Origin: Alicycliphilus sp. UBA6560
GTDB lineage: Bacteria; Pseudomonadota; Gammaproteobacteria; Burkholderiales; Burkholderiaceae_C
Length of the DNA stretch: 64,000 nt
Reading direction: 5' to 3'
Assembly: GCA_002434305.1 (NCBI GenBank)
Contig: DJJU01000003.1
Location: 17,600 to 81,599 of the forward strand
In this document: in pieces, positions 59,067 through 64,000 of the stretch
Layout of the letters: each line of letters opens with the position of its first letter
Numbering within the stretch: position 1 is the stretch's first letter
Translations under genes and position numbers: made by a program
The notes under the pieces: generated by a model
The model's input: only the letters and a program-made list of their open reading frames with translations
The model's database searches: none
Told to the model about the DNA's origin: nothing

Positions 59067-60320
59067 GGGCGGCGCGCCGCCGGCATCCCCCAGCCAGGCG
59101 GCCAGGGCGCGCTCACGGGCGCGGCGGATCCATTCGCCCACCTGCGGTCCGGTGGCGCCACGCTCGGCGGCCTGCGCCGCCACCTCCGCCGTGGACACGG
59201 CCAGGGCCTGCTGCAGCGCTGCGGCCAGGCGCTGGCGCTGCGGGTAGGGCTGCTCCTGCAGGCCGCCGCGCCCGCGTGCATCGCATTCGCAGGCCAGCAG
59301 CACGTCGGCAAAGCGCCGGGGCTTGCGCAGCGCGTCGCAGCGCTCCAGCAGGCGCAGCAGGGCGGCGGCGCCCAGTGACCCGCTGCGGTGGATGTTGCCG
59401 TGCTCGCGCGCGACCACGTCGGCCGTCTCGCGGCAGTCGGTGGGCACGCGCAGGCGCTCGCACACAGCCTTGAGCAGCCGGCTGCTGCGCTGCTCATGGC
59501 CGATGTGGCGCGGCAGCTCATCCCGGGGCGTGGTGCCCTTGCCCAGGTCATGCGTCAGGCAGGCAAAGCGCACGGCCAGGGGCGCCTCCAGGCGCGCGGA
59601 CATGTCCAGCACCATCATCAGGTGCACGCCGGTGTCCACCTCGGGGTGGTATTCGGCGCACTGGGGCACACCCCATAGGCGCTGCACCTCGGGCAGCAGC
59701 ACGGCCAGGGCTCCGCACTCGCGCAGCACCTCGAACATGCGCGAGGGGGTGCGCTCCATCAGGCCGCGCGAAAGCTCCTGCCAGACGCGCTCGGGCACCA
59801 GGTGGTCGGCCTCGCCGCCGTCCACCATCTCGCGCATCAGTGCCATGGTCTCGGGCGCGACGGAGAAGTCGGCAAAGCGCGCGGCAAAGCGGGCCACGCG
59901 CAGGATGCGGACCGGGTCCTCGCGGAAGGCATCGGTCACGTGGCGCAGGATGCCGGCGCGCAGGTCGGCCACGCCGTCATAGGGGTCAAAAACGGCTCCA
60001 ACGCCCGTCCAGTCTGCGGGAGCAGCTATCGCATTGATAGTGAGATCGCGCCGCGCCAGGTCTTCTTCCAGCGTCACGTCGGGCGATGCCTGCACGGTGA
60101 AGCCCCGGTAGCCGCGCCCGCTCTTGCGCTCGGTGCGCGCCAGGGCATATTCCTCGCGCGTCTCGGGGTGCAAAAAGACGGGAAAGTCGCGTCCCACGGG
60201 CAGGTATCCGCGCGCGGCCATGTCCTCGGGCGTGGCGCCGACGACCACCCAGTCGCGGTCGCCAGCCGGCAGGCCCAGCAGCGCATCGCGCACCGCGCCG
60301 CCCACAAGGTGGATCTGCAT
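59055..60320 (-). CDS. cca: tRNA CCA-adding nucleotidyltransferase with HD domain
   Basis: Adds or repairs the CCA end of tRNAs. The 421-residue protein has the nucleotidyltransferase motif LVGGAVRDALLGLP, RRDLTINAIAA, the neck motif RILRVARFAAR, and an HD domain (LTHDLGKGTTPRDELPRH) as in E. coli Cca. A family A repeat is read in frame straight after the conserved INA motif (IAAPADWTGVGAVFDPYDG), lengthening a surface loop by about five residues. tRNA-Arg in this window already encodes CCA, so the enzyme would mainly repair. Confidence 0.94.
   Translation of the reverse strand: MQIHLVGGAVRDALLGLPAGDRDWVVVGATPEDMAARGYLPVGRDFPVFLHPETREEYALARTERKSGRGYRGFTVQASPDVTLEEDLARRDLTINAIAAPADWTGVGAVFDPYDGVADLRAGILRHVTDAFREDPVRILRVARFAARFADFSVAPETMALMREMVDGGEADHLVPERVWQELSRGLMERTPSRMFEVLRECGALAVLLPEVQRLWGVPQCAEYHPEVDTGVHLMMVLDMSARLEAPLAVRFACLTHDLGKGTTPRDELPRHIGHEQRSSRLLKAVCERLRVPTDCRETADVVAREHGNIHRSGSLGAAALLRLLERCDALRKPRRFADVLLACECDARGRGGLQEQPYPQRQRLAAALQQALAVSTAEVAAQAAERGATGPQVGEWIRRARERALAAWLGDAGGAPPSDV
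59984..60040 (-). repeat. Family A repeat inside cca
   Basis: Coding strand: GCGATAGCTGCTCCCGCAG, ACTGGACGG, GCGTTGGAGCCGTTTTTGA. Read in the frame ATA GCT GCT as in the other intragenic copies, giving IAAPADWTGVGAVFD. Confidence 0.82.
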
Positions 60321-60327
60321 GGCCCGT

Positions 60328-61017
60328 TCAATCGCGCCGCAGGCGGTAGGGCTCCTCGAACTCGCGGAAGTCGGCCTCGGCCAGGGCGCCGTCGATCCAG
60401 GCTTTCACGCCCGGCAGGGCGCAGACGCGCTCGACGTACGCAGTGATCTCCGCGGGCACGGGCAAGGCATAGGTCTTCAGCCGCATGCACACCGGGGCGA
60501 AGAAAGCATCGGCAACCGTGAACTGCGCGCCGAACAGCAGCGGCCCGCCGTGGCGCGTCAACAGCCCGCTCCACATCTCCACCAAGCGCTGCACGTCGGC
60601 ACGCAGGCCGGGGCGGTCGCGCCAGGCCAGCGCGCCCACCTCGGGCAGGTGGGCCTCGATGTTCATGGGGCAGTGGCTGCGCAGCTGGGCAAAGCCGCTG
60701 TGCATCTCGGCCACCACGCTGCGCGCGTGGGCGCGCGTGGCCATGTCCTGCGGCCACAGCTGCTTGTCGGGGAAGGTCTCGGCCACGTATTCGGCGATCG
60801 CCAGCGTGTCCCACACCGTCAGGTCGCCGTCGACCAGTACAGGCACCTTGCCCGTGGGCGAGACGCCCTGCAGCTGGCGCTTGAACTGCGAGCTGGCGTC
60901 GAAGCTGTCGAAGCGCACCGGCACTTCCTCGAACGGGATGCCTGCCTGTCGCAGCAGCACCCACGGCCGCATGGACCAGGACGAATAGTTCTTGTTGCCG
61001 ATATAGAGCTGGAGCAT
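60328..61017 (-). CDS. Glutathione S-transferase family protein
   Basis: A 229-residue GST. N-terminal thioredoxin fold MLQLYIGNKNYSSWSMRPWV with a Ser-Ser-Trp-Ser active-site region; cis-Pro in GKVPVLVDGDLTVWDTLAIA. C-terminal helical domain includes FGAQFTVADAFFAPVCMRLK. Relatives of this subgroup are found beside folate and tRNA genes. ATG 61017 is preceded by AAGGGA. It ends 8 bases before the cca start and reads in the same direction, so the pair may be an operon. Confidence 0.9.
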   Translation of the reverse strand: MLQLYIGNKNYSSWSMRPWVLLRQAGIPFEEVPVRFDSFDASSQFKRQLQGVSPTGKVPVLVDGDLTVWDTLAIAEYVAETFPDKQLWPQDMATRAHARSVVAEMHSGFAQLRSHCPMNIEAHLPEVGALAWRDRPGLRADVQRLVEMWSGLLTRHGGPLLFGAQFTVADAFFAPVCMRLKTYALPVPAEITAYVERVCALPGVKAWIDGALAEADFREFEEPYRLRRD

Positions 61018-61077
61018 GGAAATTCCCTTCGGTACGTTGAGAAGCTGCGTTATCCGATCAGAAGGCCGCGGAGCAGG

Positions 61078-61198
61078 CCGTGCAAGCAGGCGCCGCGGAT
61101 CCGGCTTCGCCGGTCCGGTGGCGTCGTCCCCCTTACCAGCGTGCGTAGCGTGCGCCAGAGAAGGGCGAAGCGGCGCCAGCCGCTCAGGGGGTTGTCCC
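61078..61198. repeat. Dispersed repeat family B, copy 2
   Basis: Same segments as copy 1 at 55781-55882, with a longer loop. Its far end (GGGACAACCCCCTGAGCGG on the minus strand) provides the last residues (TTP) and the TGA stop of the 5-formyl-THF cyclo-ligase gene. The rest lies between that gene and the GST gene, a 166-base gap holding no gene. Confidence 0.75.
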
Positions 61199-61771
61199 GG
61201 CCACCGGCCAGACCACCCCGTTGTCATTCAGGATGGCATCCAGCGGCAAATCATGCGGCTCGGGCTCGAACTCGGCCAGGTAGCCCGCCGTGTAGCCCAG
61301 CCCCACCGTGGCCGGGCGCGGCTGCAGCGTGGCCAGGGTGCGGTCGTAGAAGCCCCCGCCATAGCCCAGTCGGTAGCCCCCCGGCCCGTAGCCCACGCAG
61401 GGCACGAACAGCAGCGTGGGCGCCAGTGGCTCGGTGTCCTTGGGCTTGGGGATGCCATAGGCGTCCTCCTCCATCGGGCAGCCGGGGTACCAGGCGTGGA
61501 AGGTGAGCGTCTTGTGCACCTTGTCCACCACCGGCAGGCCGATGCGCCGGCGCTGAGGCTCGTCCAGCAGCTCGCCGTCCTCCTTCCAGCGGTGCAGCGC
61601 GGGCAGGGGGTCGAACTCGCCCTTGATGGGCCAATAGGCGCCGATCACCGTGTGCGGCTTGTCCACCAGCCAAATGCGCAACACGCGCTGCAGCTGCTCG
61701 GCACGGGCCATGCGGTCGGGTAATTGCAGGCGCTCATTCACCAGTGCGCGGCGCAGGGCTGCTTTGTCCAT
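61184..61771 (-). CDS. fau: 5-formyltetrahydrofolate cyclo-ligase
   Basis: Converts 5-formyl-THF back to 5,10-methenyl-THF with ATP. The 195-residue protein starts MDKAALRRALVNERLQLP and contains HTVIGAYWPIKGEFDPLPAL, LLFVPCVGYGPGGYRLGYGGGFYDRTLA (shown here in two parts: VGYGPGGYRLGYGGG and FYDRTLA) and the C-terminal metal-binding tail region. Its last residues and stop come from a family B repeat. ATG 61771 is used; a GTG one codon upstream is possible. slt diverges 126 bases upstream. Confidence 0.93.
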   Translation of the reverse strand: MDKAALRRALVNERLQLPDRMARAEQLQRVLRIWLVDKPHTVIGAYWPIKGEFDPLPALHRWKEDGELLDEPQRRRIGLPVVDKVHKTLTFHAWYPGCPMEEDAYGIPKPKDTEPLAPTLLFVPCVGYGPGGYRLGYGGGFYDRTLATLQPRPATVGLGYTAGYLAEFEPEPHDLPLDAILNDNGVVWPVAGTTP

Positions 61772-61896
61772 CACATAATTTCCCGGATGTTTCTATCCAT
61801 GCCCTTGACCGGGCGGAACAGCTTGGGTGGGGGCCATGCCTCTTCCAGGCGCATTGTCCCCTGGCGGGGGCGGAGTCGGGCCGGAGTGTGTTGTCG

Positions 61897-63897
61897 ATGA
61901 AAAAGTGGTTCGGGATTTTGACACCGCTGCTGGTGGCTGTCGCCCTGGGCGGTGGCGCGGCGGTGCAGGCGCAGCAGCCGGGCGCGGCGGCCCTGTCGGG
62001 TGACGAGGCGGTGCTGGAGATGCAAAAGGCCTTTCGCAAGGGCGACAAGCTGCGCCTGGCGCAGCTGCTGCCGGCCGCGCGCGGCCATGCGCTGGAGCCC
62101 TGGGCCGCGTACTGGGAGCTGCGCGCGCGGCTTGAAGAAGCCACCCCGCCCGAGGTCGACGCCTTCCTGCAGCGCTGGGCCGGCACCTACCAGGAAGACC
62201 GCCTGCGCAACGACTGGCTGCTGCTGCTGGGCCAGCGGCGCGACTGGGAGCGCTTTGCCGAGCACCACCCGCGCTTTCGCATGGGCGACGACCGCGAGGT
62301 GCGCTGCTACGCCCTGACCATCGAGCACCTGAAGGGCAGCGCCCCGGCCGATGCCGGCGAGCAGGTGCTGAGCAACTGGTACGCACAGCGCGACGCCGAT
62401 GACGGCTGCGCCTATGCCGCCTCCGAGCTGCTGGCCGCCGGCCGCATCAAGCCCATCGACGTGTGGCGCAAGGCGCGCCTGGCCGCCGAGGCCAACCGCC
62501 CGCGCGCCGTGCGCCGGGCGGTGGAGATCGTTGCCCCCGAGGCGCTGACCCCGCTGCGCGCGGCGCTGGATTCGCCGACCAAATTCCTCACCGGGCGCGC
62601 CACCGCCACCGGCCGCGAGCGCCAGGAGCTGGTGGTGCTGGCGCTGACCCGCATGGCCGTGTCCGACACGCCCGGCGCCGCCCGGCTGCTGGAGGCCAAG
62701 TGGGGCGTGCATCTGTCGGCCGAGGAGCGCAACTGGCTCTGGGGCCTGATCGGCAAGCAGGCGGCCGTGGGCCTGTCCCCCGACGCCCTGGGCTACTTCG
62801 CCCACGCCAGCCGCGACGCCGACCTGACCGACGACATGCTGGGCTGGAAGACCCGCGCCGCCCTGCGCGCCGGACAGTGGAAGCTGGTGGCCAAGAGCAT
62901 TGATGCCATGAGCCCCGCTGCGCGCGAGGAGCCCACCTGGACCTACTGGCGCGCCCGTGCTTACATGTCCGACCGCCCCGGCGACGAGGACCGCGCCCAC
63001 GCCAGGAAGCTGTATGAACGCATCGCCGGCACCACGGGCTTTTACGAGCAGCTGGCGCTGGAAGAGCTGGGCGCGCGCATCACCCTGCCGCCCGCACCCG
63101 CGCCGCTGACGGCCGAGGAAAAGGCCGCCGCCCGCGCCAACCCCAGCCTGAACCGCGGCCTGTACGCCATCTTGCTGGGCCTGCGCAGCGAGGGCGTGCG
63201 CGAGTGGAACTACGCTACCAACCTGCACACCCCCGGCGGCATGGCCGAGCGCGAACTGCTGGCCGCGGCCGACTTCGCCTGCCAGCGCCAGGTCTGGGAC
63301 CGCTGCATCAACACCAGCGAGCGCACGCGCTCGGCCATCGACATGGCGCAGCGCTTTCCGACGCCCTACCGCGACGCCGTGCTGGCGCGCACCCGGGCCA
63401 TCGGGCTGGAGACGGCCTATGTCTACGGCCTGATCCGCCAGGAAAGCCGCTTCATCATGGACGCGCGCTCCGGCGTGGGCGCCTCGGGGCTGATGCAGGT
63501 CATGCCCGCCACGGCACGCTGGACGGCGCGCAAGATCGGCCTGGACGGCTTCACGCCCGACCAGATCAACGACACCGACACCAACATCACCATCGGCACG
63601 GCCTACCTGAAGCTGGCGCTGGACGACTTTCAGGGCTCCATGCCCCTGGCCGCCGCCGCGTACAACGCCGGCCCGGGCCGCCCGCGCAACTGGAGGAACG
63701 GTCCGGTGCTGGAGGCGGCGATCTGGGCCGAGAACGTGCCGTTTGGCGAGACACGCGACTATGTGAAGAAGGTGCTGGCGAACACCGTGAACTACGCGGC
63801 GCTGCTGACGGGGCAGCCGCAGTCGCTCAAGAGCCATTTGGGGGTGGTGGGGCCGCGGGATGCGGCGGGGGAGGATCCAAGCAAGGATCTGCCTTGA
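61897..63897 (+). CDS. slt: Soluble lytic transglycosylase
   Basis: Periplasmic enzyme cleaving the glycan strand with anhydromuramic-acid formation. The 666-residue protein has a signal peptide (MKKWFGILTPLLVAVALGGG), a long alpha-superhelical region (about 40-480), and a C-terminal SLT domain with catalytic Glu in LIRQESRFIMDARSGVGASG (Glu516), followed by LMQVMPATARWTARKI and NITIGTAYLKLALDDFQGSM. GGAG about 12 bases upstream supports ATG 61897. It diverges from the cyclo-ligase gene. Confidence 0.95.
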   Translation: MKKWFGILTPLLVAVALGGGAAVQAQQPGAAALSGDEAVLEMQKAFRKGDKLRLAQLLPAARGHALEPWAAYWELRARLEEATPPEVDAFLQRWAGTYQEDRLRNDWLLLLGQRRDWERFAEHHPRFRMGDDREVRCYALTIEHLKGSAPADAGEQVLSNWYAQRDADDGCAYAASELLAAGRIKPIDVWRKARLAAEANRPRAVRRAVEIVAPEALTPLRAALDSPTKFLTGRATATGRERQELVVLALTRMAVSDTPGAARLLEAKWGVHLSAEERNWLWGLIGKQAAVGLSPDALGYFAHASRDADLTDDMLGWKTRAALRAGQWKLVAKSIDAMSPAAREEPTWTYWRARAYMSDRPGDEDRAHARKLYERIAGTTGFYEQLALEELGARITLPPAPAPLTAEEKAAARANPSLNRGLYAILLGLRSEGVREWNYATNLHTPGGMAERELLAAADFACQRQVWDRCINTSERTRSAIDMAQRFPTPYRDAVLARTRAIGLETAYVYGLIRQESRFIMDARSGVGASGLMQVMPATARWTARKIGLDGFTPDQINDTDTNITIGTAYLKLALDDFQGSMPLAAAAYNAGPGRPRNWRNGPVLEAAIWAENVPFGETRDYVKKVLANTVNYAALLTGQPQSLKSHLGVVGPRDAAGEDPSKDLP

Positions 63898-64000
63898 TGC
63901 TGAGAGTGCTCTTTCTTTTGTAGCTTGTGGCGATTGGCTGGCTTGCGTTGCAGGCTATTTTGGCTATTGTTTTTATTGCTGATGTGGCTGGCCGGGACTC
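63898..64000. other. Terminal 103 bases, degenerate family A-like sequence
   Basis: Contains TTTTGTAGCTTG and GGCTGGCTTGCGTTGCAGGC followed by T/A-rich sequence. It resembles a decayed family A repeat, but the match is weak and the window ends here. No gene is visible. Confidence 0.4.

Noticed and set aside
1..64000. Prophage, transposon, integron or CRISPR
   Set aside because: No integrase, transposase, capsid, Cas or regularly spaced repeat array is present; the dispersed repeats have no linked transposase in this window.

Overview
The window looks like one contiguous piece of a chromosome from a high-GC betaproteobacterium of the family Comamonadaceae (Acidovorax / Alicycliphilus / Diaphorobacter-like). 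This placement is an inference. It rests on the very high GC, the gene families (PhaM, a histone-H1-tailed HU protein, a TAXI-type fused TRAP transporter, an LplT-PlsC fusion, a FolM-type reductase beside folB), and above all on two families of short dispersed repeats scattered between and inside genes. I see no prophage, insertion sequence, CRISPR array or rRNA operon. There is one tRNA, Arg-CCG.

Layout. 1-6.7 kb: an AcrAB/OprM-type RND efflux operon (minus strand) with a divergent TetR repressor; the gap between them carries an almost exact copy of the E. coli AcrR operator. 6.8-9.1 kb: tRNA-Arg, a phosphatase, an HU-like protein with an H1-like tail and PhaM. 9.1-10.8 kb: a D-amino-acid-dehydrogenase-like gene under a tandem glycine riboswitch. 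10.8-18.4 kb: small envelope proteins, an XRE regulator with a palindromic operator, a lysophospholipid flippase-acyltransferase fusion, a GST, tgt and a universal stress protein. 18.4-27.3 kb: phospholipase A, Rep helicase, an AEC transporter, PriA and HemE, with a 571-base DnaA-box-bearing gap between priA and hemE. 27.4-33.4 kb: an L,D-transpeptidase, transglutaminase-like and thioesterase genes, a DsbD-type reductase with a translationally coupled small unknown protein, and AlaX. 33.5-35 kb: a probable copper locus (DUF2946 protein, then a YcnI-PCuAC fusion). 35-39.8 kb: MATE pump, creatininase-family hydrolase, histidine phosphatase, lipoprotein, ttcA. 40-46.8 kb: a GGDEF-EAL protein, folB-folM, a MidA-type methyltransferase and a chemoreceptor. 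46.8-53.1 kb: TAXI-TRAP transporter, a second DadA-like oxidase and a LysR regulator. 53.2-58.5 kb: a trehalose locus (ROK kinase, otsA, GH15 enzyme, otsB). 58.6-64 kb: trxC, cca, GST, 5-formyl-THF cyclo-ligase and soluble lytic transglycosylase.

The most unusual signal is the dispersed repeat family called A here (core GATAGCTGCCAGCGCTT, a short loop, AAGCGCTGGAGGC). At least eight copies lie between genes. Four more lie inside genes (dsbD twice, cca, folM), all read in the same frame through ATA/GTA-GCT-GC. In dsbD one copy encodes the hydrophobic core and cleavage site of the signal peptide, another a predicted membrane helix. A second family, B, occurs twice, each time at the 3' end of a gene.

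Working links inferred from context: OtsA/OtsB synthesis, GH15 hydrolysis (possibly trehalase) and ROK phosphorylation could form a trehalose turnover cycle. The TAXI-TRAP genes, the DadA-like oxidase and LysR could form an uptake-oxidation module. FolB, FolM and the 5-formyl-THF cyclo-ligase all belong to folate metabolism.
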